Source: Phoronis australis
Taxonomy: Eukaryota > Phoronida > Phoronidae
Reading direction: 5' to 3'
Assembly: GCA_002633005.1 (NCBI GenBank)
Contig: NMRA01000144.1
Coordinates: 130,185-194,184 of the forward strand
Length of the DNA stretch: 64,000 nucleotides
Shown in pieces: positions 46,914 through 60,645 of the stretch. The notes beneath the pieces are model-generated. The model did no database searches. It saw only the letters and a program-made list of their open reading frames with translations, and was not told the origin of the DNA. The first letter of the stretch is position 1. Every line of letters begins with the position of its first letter. The position numbers were made by a program, and so were the translations under genes.

Positions 46914-48377
46914 TTAATAATGTCGTTTCGAAAGCTTGTGGTACATGTATAAACCAAGGAAGAAGTTTGTTTTCGACACTGACAATGACGTAGTTTACAA
47001 CCATATTAAGTGTTTCTTATATTTTATATTATCATTAATATAATTCGGTGAACGTTTAGAGATAAACTAAATGTTTTCAGGGCTTTCACTCAGGCCAACT
47101 AGAGAAAGAGACTGAGGGCTTCATGAATGAGGCATTAATCATAACTAAAACTGGGCTTTCAAGAAAGCTTTTGAGGAGTTCCGGCAGATGTCGCACGTAC
47201 CCCCACTAGTTCCGAGGGCTCGCGTCTTACGTACAGGGTAATTCCATAAGTTTTCCAGCTGGCAAGGAGCCGCTGAGCTTGGAGCAATTGGACTTAGACT
47301 TCGAAGAGATGTAATCAATAAACATTACGCAATATGTGAGACTGTATCTGTGACTTTTTGGCGGATGTTCTAACCACCATCTAAATTTCCACGAAAACGT
47401 TCTTACATTTTGTACCTGTAGTAGTAATGATTCTTTTGCCCGTGATCATTTATCACTAACTGAAGGGAACATAAGGAAGCTCATATTCTCCCCTACTCGA
47501 ATCGGGTGCTCGAAACCCTCGGCCAACGGTAGTCCATTTCGACTAATTTCTGCAGGGGAATGCCGATAGAAACTATGTTATCCGCACCATTTTCTTTGTA
47601 TTTTTGTTAATGTTAGTATCCTATTGGGCAAATTGCACCCTTTCACGTTTGATGGGACTCATTTGATTATACAACACAGGCCTGATCATTGTGGTATGAG
47701 TAAATGAACTGAGAAACTCTTTCTATACAAAAAGCTCCAACCCCCACCCCCTCCCACGTAAATTTAGGGAACTTGGTAGCTACCTGATGAAAACGCCACA
47801 CGGCGTCCTGCAATATGATCCCCGAGTTAGGAAAGCACTCATTCAATCTGTGACTTTGTAACAAAATTTTCAGACGAATTTTATTCATGACAGCCCATCA
47901 CGAAAGACTCAGATCAGTCTGTTAGTTCCCTGTGGCCACCCTTTTTCCTTTCAACCCTCCTCAGCCCCCAATCTCCTTTCCCGACATCAATACATACTGT
48001 ACTGTACATGTATCATATTCTGTCCCGATCACCGCCCATTCCCCGCAGCCAACTTCCTCTCCCTAGTAACTAGTTGACTATTCTCGACAACCTAAGAATG
48101 TGAAAAAATCGTAGGTTGCCGTGACGCTCTAAGGTGAGCATTCTCGGTTTCAAAACCGTTTTATACATTTGTACGTATGTTTATACCCGTGCGTTTGATT
48201 ACATTTGAAATAATGATTTGTTGTGTTTTTCAACTCTTTAGCAAAGGGTGGGTACTGTTAAGTGAGTAAAACGCGGACGTTAGACGTGAAATATAGGTCG
48301 TGTTTTATGTAATTTAAAAGCACTAAAGAACAAGAACATAGATAACTAATTAAGAATCAAAACAAAACGATATTTAC
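46914..48377. other. Non-coding stretch
   Basis: No gene seen. The second half of the F5/8 domain expected downstream of the exon at 48378 was looked for on minus and not found. Confidence 0.45.
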
Positions 48378-48753
48378 CTTAAACACACCACTGACGTCAT
48401 TTACCCATGACCACTGGTTACCGTCTTTGCTATACTGTACCAGATAAGAAGTGACAAACTGCTCTTTTTGTTGCGAATGTCCTTTGATTACAATGCCTGT
48501 TACATTTCTAACCTGACCCAGGTCAAAGTTTATCCATGGAATCTCATTCGCATCTTTCGGAGACCACGCTCCCTTTTCCGGATCATCTTTAGTTCTGAAT
48601 ATGCGTGCCCTACTCGGTCCCATATTGTTCTTTGAGGACGACGCCGTGATGTCCTGATCAGCTATGGGTTGATCACCCGAGACTAACAATCTGGTGCACG
48701 GGTGGGCATCAATGTCCTCAATTTGCATCATTCTGTTCTGTCCTTGCACAGAT
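48378..48753 (-). CDS. F5/8 type C (discoidin) domain exon
   Basis: Acceptor GATAG before 48753 and donor GTAAAT after 48378 on minus. The translation holds the first two thirds of a discoidin domain: HPCTRLLVSG (first conserved Cys), ITASSSKNN, GAWSPKDANEIPWINFDLGQ, VTGIVIKGHS, FVTSYLVQYSKDGNQW and WVNDVSGVFK. The residues fit well and no stop interrupts. The rest of the domain (to the final Cys) must lie in another exon not visible here. Such domains bind carbohydrate or lipid on secreted and cell-surface proteins. The gene may extend beyond what is recognisable. Confidence 0.85.
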
Positions 48754-51700
48754 CTATCATTTCCAAACAAAAAAGGACACATAACAATAGGGCTGAAATT
48801 GTCTTCGCCAAAACAGCAAACAAGTTATTCTTACTATTTTCTTAAGATAATTCATAAGACCTTGGCGACTAATCTGTGTATTCACAGTTTTTAGTTTTTA
48901 ACTCAGTAAAAGTATATATTTCGTGAAAGTAGAAAGCCTGTATAATTTGAAGTTTGAAATGCACCTTCTAGGAGTTTGAAAAGCGAAGCGTCGCGTACTG
49001 CATCCACTACATAGGCTCAGTGCCACGAGCGTGTGAATACTGGCAGCAGCGTCCAAATGCAGTAACCAGCTCAGCTTTTATACGCGAAGGATTGTGGAAC
49101 AACGGGAATCCAGAGTAACACAGCTGGTAGACGCAAAAAACCGGAAAATACAAACCTTTTTTCTTTTCAAGAATTAAACTAACGTCTCAATATTATTTTC
49201 AAATTGCAGGGCCAAAACATAGCGATACCAAACCAGATTTTTTATTTCACATTAGACATGCACCAAGAGTTTTTGTACACTTACATTCATAAATAACTCA
49301 GACACATTGCGTCCCATGCCAGGAGCAAATCATTTACCAGAAAAGTTTAACAATGCCAGGAGCACGTGACCAATCAGTAGCAAGTGACCACTCAAAGTGA
49401 TGACGTCAGTACCAGGTAGGCAAGGATTCAACAAAGTTCCCTGAATCGTTTGCGTATTTGCTTCGCTCTATAGTCACAAGCGTGGTATTTTTTATCCCTT
49501 TATATTTATTATGTGCTCTTTTTTGACGAAATTGATGACATTTTGTAATAATATAACTGAAAATGGAGTTCTTAATTCAGTTAAAATAATTAGGCACTTA
49601 TATAGTCCTTAAATTAGGAGCGTTGCATGAGAATTCAACGTAGAGTTTACTTTCGGTTTTGTATCAAAGTCAAACAGGACACTCAAACAGCATAAGAAAG
49701 GACAATCAGTGTTTTCACAAGCCAACAAATATGCTGTAGACTTAGGAAACTTAGTTGAGTCCCTATTTGGTACTGTTTTATGCAACCAGGCACAGATGTC
49801 TCAAACGTAAGCCGTCTTAGGTCAAGTGAATGACGTCATCATTTTTGTGCTCGCGTTTTCCTGTCCCGGTTGCATGAAAAGGTCACAAATACATGTAGGG
49901 ACTCCACTAAGTTCCTTAATATTTCTGCTTACAGTTGTGAATTGATTGTCCTTTATGATGATGTTTTAGTTTTATTGCTAAGACAGTTGTTGGCTTTGGT
50001 ACAAAGAGAGGGCAAATTTTACCTTCAATTATCAACATTATTGAATATAAGTAGGTACCTTTTTATGCAACGCCCATAATATAGGTACCACTGAGCTAAG
50101 GGCTCAAATTTTATTTGTTAGAAAATGCCGTTGGTCAGAGAGGATGTCATGATAAGGATAAAATGACAGGAAAAGATTACATCTGGAAGTAAAACACAAA
50201 TACTTAGTTGAGGCCCTATTTGGGACTGTTTCTTTCACTTGATATGCAATGCAGTATAAATTATTTTCTTTATGGAGTAATTGCTGGAGTGAAAAATGAA
50301 ATTCTAGTAAACTCATTTTGTGAAAGAGATTTGTTAATTCTTGCACAGGAGTTAATTTTGGGATAGCGAAATTAGTGATTTAGAAATGTTCCGTTTTACA
50401 TTGTGCTTGGAATTAGTCACTCTAGAAGGTGAGTCAATGTCCCAGTGATGTGTACTCTGATGGGAGATATTCTTATAACTCCCCCTCTCTCAGTCATAAA
50501 TCGTCATCTTTTCCTGCCCACCCCCAAACTCGAGTGGTGATGTAATACAGTATGTGAACGTTCTCATACATAGTATTAGCTGTGTCACATCAAGTATGTC
50601 ATGTTGTGATACTGGCATAGTGTTCATAATGGTTAAGCTGGTAAACAAGTACGTCGGGCAAGCGTGGGAGCAAACCGGCCACATGGAGGTTATACGTGTT
50701 GTGTGCCTGGCTGCTATAATACCAGTTAGCGAGATAAAGAATTTAGTTACTACCTGTTTCCCAAGGATCAAGAACTGCGTTAAACATGAGTCAGACACAT
50801 CGGTAGAGCTGATAGCAAAGGCCGACTTAGCGAATTCTTTCCGACTTCGTACTGAGCATAAAGTATGCCGCGCTAAATTTTGAGGGCGGCAAGAAAACGT
50901 ATCTCATTGGAAACTGCCCAACAATATTTCCCTTGAAAGAAACAGTAACAAATACTCCACGGCAGTTGGTAGTGAAAAAAAAACTTGTTTTCGCTTGACC
51001 AGAACCAAGCCAACATGAGCAATTTTGAGGATAATCACGGCCTCTGCACAATCACCTATTCTGGGTCGACTCAACGTACGCACACTTTTTGCATTAACGC
51101 GCTAAGATAAATCGTGTAGAATATTATTATTTACTTTCTACAAGACTGTGGTGCATTGCTATCAAAATTCGTTGTCAAATTACGATCATTTTTCAGAAAA
51201 TTGTGCTGAAACCCAAGGGCGAATTCTCGCCGACAAATGCGTAGCTGCCGGTCTCGCAATCGTTAATGGGGCTTGAATTCTTGAATAAGAATACAGCTTC
51301 GACTCAACAAATTACCTGAAATCCTCCTCAAGTTTTCCAAATAGCGTCTCTAAGATTTTTAAGTTCTTATGGAGTCTGGATTAACGGCAGATTAAGTCCA
51401 AATCTGCGCTAGATTGTAACCCGCAACACGAGAACAATCTCTGGAGGAACACACATGTTGTTGTCACGTGACGTTTGTTTTGAAGTTTGTACATGGATGC
51501 GTGTGTGTGTGAGTAAGCGTGTGTGTGCTTGTCGTCAGAGTTCATTTGCCAGAGTAAATGCGATGTAATGATCTAGGTGTGCATTGTATCCGAAGAAATT
51601 TTAGTTAACTCAAGCAGTCAAGCAGAGCGTGTTTTAATATTTAGCTTAACACTTGCTGGCCTCATCTGCTAAAAAACGTTAGAGAATTGTTTTAGTAAGA

Positions 51701-51918
51701 CTGATAGCCTACATGTATGTCACTAGCTCATGAGTCGCCGGGTGAGTGGATGCGTGACCGTAGGGTATTCCGGAAGATTCAGGGTGTAAGGGTGCGAAGG
51801 TGTTCACTATCAGTGGGTCATTTTGACTTTAAAAACACCAATTGCACTGTATGATTAGTTAAATAATTTCTCTTAAAAATAATGCAAAAGTTTTTAAAGG
51901 TATTAGAAACTTTCGGAA
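48754..51918. other. Non-coding stretch, possibly intron or intergenic
   Basis: No domain-bearing frame seen; the frame at 50554-50883 has no recognisable family. Confidence 0.4.
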
Positions 51919-52262
51919 TTAGTGCCAATATTTATTTCTTGCCGATGCTATGTTACCCGTTTCATGAATAGATAGTTCCCAACTACATGTAAATGTCTTC
52001 GATGACAGCCGGTACATTAAGCCGCGCGTTTCTTGGCCGCGTGCTAACACTGGTCGAGTTTTTTTATTAGTCTTCGATTCACGGTTTTCACGTGTACAAA
52101 GAAGTTTGGATTCCTGTTGAGGCCGGAGAAGATCCGTACCGGAAAGAAACAATGAAAGCACGCTGACAAGTACACTGCGTCTGTCTTCAAAGTCCAGGCC
52201 CGCGTAGTCGGGCACATCCCTCGCAAGAGCAGCAAAACATTTGCGTTCTTTTTGAATCGCGG
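51919..52262 (-). CDS. Unrecognised open frame in a CpG-rich pocket
   Basis: The minus frame reads AIQKERKCFAALARDVPDYA and then GLDFEDRRSVLVSVLSLFL before a basic tail. It is open for about 110 codons, without a clear acceptor or domain. Base composition is more CpG-rich than its surroundings. It may be a chance frame. Confidence 0.2.
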
Positions 52263-53097
52263 GGTAAGTTTGAAGTGTATACGGACGTTACGGTGAGGCT
52301 CGTGGTCTACAAATTCAGGACTGTCGGATCTAATCTTTCAAATGATAAATTGGGGACGTTAGAACTGTAGGTAAAGCATTTTTCTCATGTACATGTAGTT
52401 CATGGCCTGGGCGCCATTACCAGCAATTCGTAAACTAGGTCATCCGCCAGGTTCTCTGCGTAAACTAGGTCATCGCTTATGGACCAGTTAGCGCTTCACT
52501 CTCCGCGTGTCTACTGGAGAGAAGCACCAGGAAGGCTGTTCTACATTTTGTAGCCCAAAATTACCAAAGTTCAAATATATTCCGTTAAAAAGGAAAGACA
52601 AAACATATTATTACAGATGTCTGACCAATATCATGAATCACCACTCGTAAGCAAATCAAAGCTGTCCTTACTCGTTGCCTTATCTCGCACTACCGAGTCA
52701 ATCGACTAGTTTTCAGTTCGCAATGCAACAATACAATTCTCATAAATTCAACTTGTAATGAACCCTTTCAATTCTAAACCATGCCCGAAGTACTCGGAGA
52801 CAAATTATTGTTAGGGACGACGAGGTTTTTTTCCCTGAAGTGGATCGTAAACACCTCATGTGAGTTTTCCGCACACAGCTTCTTTGGTTCACAGCTGAAT
52901 TTTAGCTCCCATACTACTATGGGCCGGGCCGATCAAGGGCCAATCCCTGTTGTACGCACTACTTATAGCGTTTGAATCAAACTGCTATATATAGAGAAAA
53001 TGTTTATTAGTATACTGGTGTAAATATTATCAGTGATTTAACCAAAAACTTCGAATTTACTAGACCCACTAATGATAGTCTATGGTGATGACCTGAT

Positions 53098-53465
53098 ATC
53101 CAAAGGCCAAAATTGGCAATTTTCGGCGACCCCATGTTAAATACAAAATTTTGTCTAATTTTCTTCAAACTCCTACATTTCAATCTTGATTATACTGACA
53201 TCTGTTGGGTCTATCGGCAACTAACCGCACATGAAAGGCTTGGTCGAAAATTATCGTTTTGTCACATGCACTTTCGGGTTTTTAGCGGCGATTCCACTGA
53301 TCGAAGCGACAAAATAAGCCAAAACTTTGGCCATACCATGTTAAACATATTTTTTTTCCAATTTTGCTGAAACTTGGCCACGTTTTTAACAAAATACTTA
53401 TCTATGTTATGTGCTATCGGCAAATGTGATTGATTCATAAATAAGACCCTCACGCTGTTTTCTGC
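53098..53465. repeat. Degenerate tandem repeat, about 203-bp unit
   Basis: CCATGTTAAA recurs at 53132 and 53336, and CTATCGGCAA at 53210 and 53413. AATTTT.CT.AAACT lies between in both units. 52263-53097 and 53466-53910 show nothing recognisable. Confidence 0.55.
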
Positions 53466-53910
53466 GAATCCCATGTATCCCGAAGGGGGCTAACTGAGTG
53501 ATTTTCGCGCATGCGCAGTTCACGGTTTCAATATTGTTGGTAATGCTTACTTTAGCAAAGTCTGAAAACGCGTTGGGGCACTTTTTGGGACATAGGCGCT
53601 TATTAGGGCCAATAGCGACAGAATTACATACAGCAGCGTAGTTCAATACGCACAAATCACACGTCGTGCAAACCAATCGGCCATTCCATATACCCTAATC
53701 AATCCCAATAACCTTTGCGCAACCTATTTTCCGGACATGCGCAATCGTTAAATCGATTCGGTTGCAACTCCGCTATTACACGATTGTGCTGGCCATTGGA
53801 GGCTAGTATTGTGGAATAAAAATCTCGTATTTGCCCGAGCTCAATATTGGTTGAATGACAATATACATGTACACGTAGGCAAACTTGAGGTCACGTGTAA
53901 TAGCTCCTGG

Positions 53911-53973
53911 CTGGTTGCCTGCGTGCCGCTAGGCGGTAGCCTGGTGGCTACCTAGCGGCACGCAGGGCACCAG
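53911..53973. other. Strong GC-rich hairpin
   Basis: Arm CTGCGTGCCGCTAGG at 53919 pairs with CCTAGCGGCACGCAG ending at 53965. The inner stem GGTAGCC/GGCTACC has a TGGT loop and a 3-nt bulge. Outer CTGGT/ACCAG pairs extend the stem to 53911-53973. Confidence 0.85.
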
Positions 53974-55675
53974 CGAGTAATAGTTCAAGCACACTGTGAA
54001 CTATCAGCCAATCAAAGAGTAGACAAGGTGCTTATGAATCATTTTGAATTGCACAAGAAGTTTGTCTTTAAACACGTATAGGATAATGCACATGTACTGT
54101 GCGCCAAAGAAAACGTCGTACGGAAACTCATGAAAATTGCCGTTATCAATGACATTTATTTCGATGCGAATATTCAAAATGAAACCTCAGAAATGCTGTC
54201 ATAATTTTCTAATTTATTTTTTTGATTTTATTTCTGAAATTTTAGATGAAATTGGTATTTTGTTAATATTAACAACGTCTTAAAGAGGCACGGAACGCGA
54301 AAACTCTTCAAAACTATCTTTGATACAACTCCTGACAAAAGTACAATCTCCCAACGTCTACTACAGAGTTATTCAATTTCTCCCCTTTAGGAAATTTCCA
54401 AAAAAATCACAAAATTGAATCTTGAAACACGGCGAAGGAAAAAACTCTGTAGTCACTACATACTTTCTAATCTTTCTCCCACTTGTGATGAATGCGCCCA
54501 TGCGCTAACAGTCATTCGACAAACAGCTGACTGATAAGAAGGATATTACATGTACGTGTGACTGGAGTCCCAATCTCAGGTCTACACTAGAGTATGAGGC
54601 AAGACAATGAAGCAAGAGATTTCTCAGAGAGAATTATAAGTGGATTTTAAAGCATATTTGAGTACTACGATAACTTTGTAACTAATTTTAAACATCAAAT
54701 GCCTCTTAATCGGCCTCATGCTTGACGTGGCCAATGTTTTGTTTACATCAAATATGAAGGATCGCATTTTCTACATAAGAAAAGCGCTACATGTACGTCT
54801 GTGTCTCGCCATACCAAATAAGGAGACGTGTTTTGTCTTTCCTAAGAAAAATCAACGAAGTGACAACCATTTGGCCGATCGTTTTTTTAGAAGTTTGAAA
54901 CTAAAAGAAAAGCACTTTGACATCAGCAAAAAAAATTTGATTTTTAGGAGCTAACCGTGATATGGTGAATTCGTTGAATACTGTTTCAGCGAAAGAGAAT
55001 GTTCGTTTTTCAGCGTTCCAGGCCTCTTCAAGATTTTTCTAAAACACTGCAAAAGTGAAACGTTTGAACTAAAACCCTCCATACAGCCTGCATGAAAGTT
55101 TAATTTGAATTCAATTAATCATTTCGGAAACTCGATGTTCCAAAGTAAACCAAAACGTGACATTTTTGTAGGGCTACTTATAACCTCGGACACGTTTTAT
55201 CGAAAAGTCTGGTTTTAGCTCGGGCGGTTTTAACTTTGATTTACACCTAGCTATTTGTCGTGGCTTACGAACGCTCTCGTTAATTCTGAATATGAACATG
55301 GAAAATATGGAATTGTATCAGCTGCAACGTTTTGGCACTTCGAAAAAACGAAGCAGTTTGTATCTACTGTATTTTAGCAGACTACAAAACGACACGTGGT
55401 CCGAATATGGGTTTAATAAATTACCGTAGTCATTGCAGTCATGGTAATGCCAAAACTTTTGCAATATTCTTACTGAACATCTACCCTCGTACTATTTACT
55501 GAGCTTGGAGTACCATGACGGAAGCAAAAGATTATTCATTTTCTCCGATATATTAACCCACTGACAATTTGTACAAATCTGACTTATAATAACTTAGAGC
55601 AGTGTAGTTATAATTGCGCTTTTGACGAAAATTTTCGAAGAACTTGATTAAAAACAAAAAATTGTTTTTGTTTAC
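53974..55675. other. Probable first intron of secreted-protein copy 2
   Basis: Lies downstream (minus strand) of the exon donor at 55675. No next exon can be called with confidence. Confidence 0.4.
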
Positions 55676-55803
55676 CTGTCCTGCATGTTTTCTTGCTTCT
55701 CATATGCGGCCTCATGCACGTCAAACCCATTCTCGTCTACCAAGGGTTGACTAACAGCTAAGACGGCCAAGAAAAGAGTCGTGAGAGCGTTTCTAGTAAA
55801 CAT
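55676..55803 (-). CDS. Secreted protein, first coding exon (copy 2)
   Basis: ATG at 55803-55801 begins MFTRNALTTLFLAVLAVSQP, then LVDENGFDVHEAAYEKQENM, QD and two bases, ending at a GTAAAC donor. That is 42 codons plus 2 nt. It has a clear signal peptide and an acidic propeptide-like stretch. The TATA box is 77 nt upstream, as in copy 1. Family not recognised; possibly a secreted enzyme or peptide precursor. Confidence 0.75.
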
Positions 55804-55873
55804 GGTAGGCTCGGTAGCAGTTTTTCAGGTTCTCTGGCGAATGCTATATGGTATTGAATAAATGCAAGGCGGC

Positions 55874-55880
55874 CTTTATA
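55874..55880 (-). promoter_or_regulatory. TATA box of secreted-protein gene copy 2
   Basis: TATAAAG on minus, at the same distance to the ATG as in copy 1. Confidence 0.6.
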
Positions 55881-58128
55881 TGATTTTGTGTCACATTGGT
55901 GATCACTCACAAGGCACATGCAATTTATCTACAGAAAATTCTCGTATATTAGCCCAGACGAAAACACGCCCGGTGGACGTAGGCTATACAGCGTATACGA
56001 ATAGGAAACTACTGTACAACCATGTCGTATACATGTATATTCGAAAAAAATTGCATGGTTGAATCACAAATGTTCTCACATAAATTGACACAAAAACGCA
56101 CACTCTTCTTTACAATAACCATTTAACTTTTTTGAACCACGGTTGAATTTTCTTGACTCACTTTCTTTGAAATTGTCGCCTGCTTGGTTGGCTGAGCATT
56201 TTGAATATTGTAAAGCATGCGAAGGTACAAATGGCATGTGCTATATACTTTTGAGTCTGCTCTAAGTGAAAGAGTGCCAGTTGTTTACCTCTTGACCAAC
56301 TTTTTGCCAGTCGTGGTTTTCCTGAAATCTTTACTTCTTGCAGGAAGTCAAGTACCTTTCAGAAACTTTGAATTTGTAAAACATCATAATGATCGATTCC
56401 CACTTTTCACCTGATTTCAGTAAACTGGAGAGTTTTAGCAAACTGTCTCAACGAACTGTCTCTCAGTTGCTAATCGCATGCAAATAGTGACTTTGAGGTG
56501 AAAACTGCTGGTATTTGCTTTTTTCAAGCACTTCTGGTAGCCATAAAGGACGGGAAATTGACTTTGGAATCAGTTTCACAGACCCGTAGCCAGGACGTTC
56601 GGGGTTCAATCAAAGACCCCCGCAGAATAGGTCTACCCCCGCATTATCCGTTCAAGACAGGATATAGAAGGGCGACAACAACAAAACTGTTGCAGCTACT
56701 GGTACATGTACTACTAACTACACTGATGACTAAATAAGTAATAATTTTGAATTTGCTTTTGAGTGAAAGCGATTCACGTAATCACCGGACCGTACCTAGT
56801 CAACTTCGTCCAAATGGTGTTTGCGTAGATGACAGGATCGTGCAGACGAGTAGAGGAGGCTTCATGTTCTTCATCACGCGCGTATTGGTTACAACATAGA
56901 GTAACAAGGGCGTGTAGAAGTAAATGTCTAATCTATAGATAGGCTATATAGCAGCGAGAGAGCTCCCAAAAAGTAGTGCGTCGTGAACGTCATTTACTGT
57001 AATACATGTAGGTCGAGAAACAAAACAGCAGAAAAATCTGCTATCGTGGTATACTTGCTTACATAGTACAGTGTACGGCAAAATGCAGGCATTTTCAAAT
57101 TTCGAATTGAAAGTGATCGTCAAACATGTTGTTCATCCATTGTCCACTTTGTTGGGTGGATTGACTTGCGTGCGTGTACACGTGTGTGCTTTTCCATTAT
57201 TTTAAATTCAGTACACGCCGACGGTAAGTTCACCACAGGCAATCCTCCTTCGTCGCTCAGAAAAAAACGATATTTAACTACCGTGTTTTCTTGCCCTGAG
57301 CAAACCCCGACGAGTATGTTCACATTGTTAGGGAAAAGTATTCCTAGACCTAATAAAAACTTTGGTCAATGAAGAAAGTTTTATCTTGGCAATCAGTGTC
57401 AATGGTGCACAGCTTAGCATATTTCATACGAGCAACAAACTTGATGGAAACGATTTCCAAGGTTACAGGTCACTATTCCGAAGGTTCGCTACCTTCGAAA
57501 GTTCACTACTTCGAATGCCCACAATTTCGAAACGAGAACTGCGACTTTTCATTACTAACTGTCTGCTGATAAGTCGGAACTGACATAACTAAACCATTGT
57601 ATTTGTGTCCATCTAATAACCATTTAAAAGGTGTGCAAAAATTCAATAGTTCTTAAAACTTTGATTATATTGTTTACAGATGAACTCAGTTCCAATCAAT
57701 AGTGATTACTGACACTAACCAATGACTCATTTTCAACGACAACATCGGGTCAGGGCTGCGGCGACCAACGGCGGTTTTACTGTACATTTAAGAACACTGA
57801 ATGGAGCTATATGACTTCGTGAAGACCGGCAGGGACAGGGTATCCTACCAACTACCTTTATTTTTGACTCGGCTGTGAGTGTGGTTCCGGTGGGTGAGGC
57901 TTAGGCGCAGAGGCCCTAAACGTTTCAGTCAAGCTGTGAAATGGTGGAGTGTTGACATGGATTTGATGAATGTATCGTGGATGATAATTCATCAGTACTC
58001 CTACTTCATATTTTGTTTAAATGTAAGTACTTACACACTTTTCCGTATTCGTGAGATATGCGGGCAATTGACCTATCGCCAGGAGTTTGAGTGACGGCTT
58101 AACTGACCAATCACAATGCATCATCCTT

Positions 58129-58249
<121 letters not shown>

Positions 58250-58569
58250 TTGTTTCCAAGTCGCCATTTTACCCGACAAACACCTCGTAAAAGGTATTGT
58301 TTGTTCCTCGACATTTCTCATGGGGGAGGAGCTTGGTGCAGATCAATTTTACATGCGCATGAAATCCGTGCGTTATTTTGGATATAGTTATTCCACCGCC
58401 GCTTCTAATAACCAAAGTATCGTATAAAAATTACACCTGAGTCCGAAATGTTAAATATTTTGGAGTAGTGAACCTTCGAAGTAGTGTATTTAATCAATTT
58501 TGCTCATCAATGTAAAGTGTATATTAGCATCAACTACTGCCAGTTGCTGCTTTATGAGTCTTGGTACAG

Positions 58570-59080
58570 TATTTGCCCATTATTTATTAATTTATTTATT
58601 TATTTATTGTGATATTTAAAATGGGGGTGGCCTCTTCAGTGATAGCACCGCTTTCCAAGAGGGCCCTCAACAACAAAAACAGTAATATAATACAATGAAG
58701 TAATAAAACAACAATTAAATATACGTGACAAAGACACAATTAAAACAGGTTGAGAGTTAAGTCAATAAATAAATGACGAAGAATGGTGAAAATTTAACTA
58801 AGAGAGATGAAATAAATAAAGAGATGACTCTAAATAGTGAGAGTATTTACGACAATGAAAAGAATGACATGATTAAGACAGGTAGGGTATAAAAAGTTAG
58901 GTAAATTACAGCCTCTTTTTAATATTACGTTTGAAAGTATCAGTTGACTCGGACCGTTTAATTTCTGGGCTAAGAGAATTCCATATTTTAGCAGCCGCAT
59001 GGATAAAAGATCTCTTGCTGGTCTTGGTTTTATTTTTTTTTTTAAAGAAACATTTCCAGCAACAGAAGAGCGTGTATAAT
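58570..59080 (-). mobile_element. LINE 3' end, copy 2
   Basis: On minus, 59025-58906 reads KTSKRSFIHAAAKIWNSLSP, EIKRSESTDTFKRNIKKRL, stop. It is less decayed than copy 1 here. The 3' end runs to a (TAAA)n tract at about 58583-58608. Confidence 0.8.
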
Positions 59081-60059
59081 ATACAGCTTGACAGCTATTG
59101 AATTATGTTGTACCCAGCCAAGAATAATAATGCCCGTACCAGCAAAGCTGCTCATGGTAGTTAAATTTAAATGTTCTACCGTGTCCGTTATGTCAATCAA
59201 ACAATATGGCCATCATAAATTAAAGTGGTACAGAAAGTGTGATCAAACTTAAAGATGCATTTTCATGCTTCTAACTATGCTAATGTAAAATGTATTCCAT
59301 GAACTAAGCGCCATTGCTATTTGAACATCATCTACGCCGTTGCATTCAATGACAACTTAAATGTGAAAACAAAACATTCTGAATTAATGACGGGCTCACA
59401 TAGCCCGCATCATGCAGTGTTATTCCCAAGCACACGTCACAATAATTAATGGATACGGTTGATTAATTTACATGTACTGCGGATCATTTTCGACACAAAA
59501 CTTGTTCTTAAAAACATTTGGCAATTTACATCCTACTTCATGCTTACATACTCGCTATATGTTGTGTTGACCAAGCAATCACAGAGATAAGGAATTTTCT
59601 TCTCAGCTTTTGAGGGTTACAGGGCATTATTTTGCTTCAGGGAATTACACTGTAGATGGGAAAGTCGTTTTAAAAAATCAGCTAGTAGACCGAAACCGGA
59701 TTTATCACCCTTTTAAGATGTCCCGGCCAAATGTGACGTAGGAAACAGAAAACGAGCTACACTGCTTATTAGACCAATCCGTCAGATCCACATAAACTAC
59801 CCGGGAAGTACCTCGTCCAAGTTTGGATTCTCCGTTTCCTTAAAGCTAAAGCGTCCCTACAATGGATTTTTGTACTTTTTGAGGTCTTAGACTGTACATA
59901 ATACTTTTATAACATAACATTCAAGAAATTTGAATTTTGAAGTAAAATTAATGATTTTTGGTTTACCGTCACGTGATGTCATCAGTGGAAGACGTTGGTC
60001 AGTTGACAGCATAAAAGCAAAGGCTGATAGTAGTGATTTTGTAAGTTACGAAGGCTTAG

Positions 60060-60260
60060 AGAGAAAGTTTTGACGAATATTATGAAGAAAGGTATGTAGA
60101 TGGGCGTGAAGACGACACTCTGGCTATAGGTGAAACGGATAATGTGTTAGACATCGCCATAACGACAGACTGCGTGTTTGAGTCTGTGCGAATTTGACTC
60201 TCCCGCACCTCCGTCTTCGGCGAGTGAAGCCCAGTTGGAGTCTGCTAAGTGTGCGGACAG
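60060..60260 (+). pseudogene. Acidic transposon-protein N-terminus, relic (copy 2)
   Basis: RESFDEYYEERYVDGREDDT to a stop at 60197, then in another frame EFDSPAPPSSASEAQLES. Same layout as 15984-16175. Confidence 0.5.
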
Positions 60261-60342
60261 TCATAATTTCTGAGTGAACCTGTCATTTAATCATGATGCA
60301 ATTTTCCAACCACTATAGTGTCGAGAAATATGCATATGTCTC

Positions 60343-60645
60343 CAGCGACGGATTTAGAGGGGGGCCAAGGGGGCCATGCTCACCCCCCCCCCTAGAATTC
60401 TCTCAGATACCACTTGGAAGTTCGGTGTACAAATTGCTGACTAGCATATGCGCGCACCCAGGGGGCCTATGCACAATGCATAGGCCTTGAACAAACCCCG
60501 TTTACCGTTTTTTTTGTAATAAGGTCCACACACCCAGAGATTCGAGACCCCTGCATCCCTACATTTTAGGTGGGCGCGCGCGTGTGGTGAAATTCTGGTT
60601 ATTCCTGCCCTGGACCCCCCTAACTCAAAATCCTGGATCGGCCCT
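60343..60645. mobile_element. hAT-like MITE
   Basis: Begins CAGCGACGGATTTAG, ends CCTGGATCGGCCCTG. Orthologous to the insertion at 16294-16582, so it predates the block duplication. Confidence 0.65.

Noticed and set aside
50554-50883. 109-residue plus frame
   Set aside because: No domain, no splice signals, and no second copy to test conservation.
53548-53700. Cysteine-rich exon (CTTCDLC..CPKKC) as the next exon of secreted-protein copy 2
   Set aside because: The plausible acceptor puts the Cys-rich frame out of phase with the first exon; the in-phase reading stops after about 17 codons.
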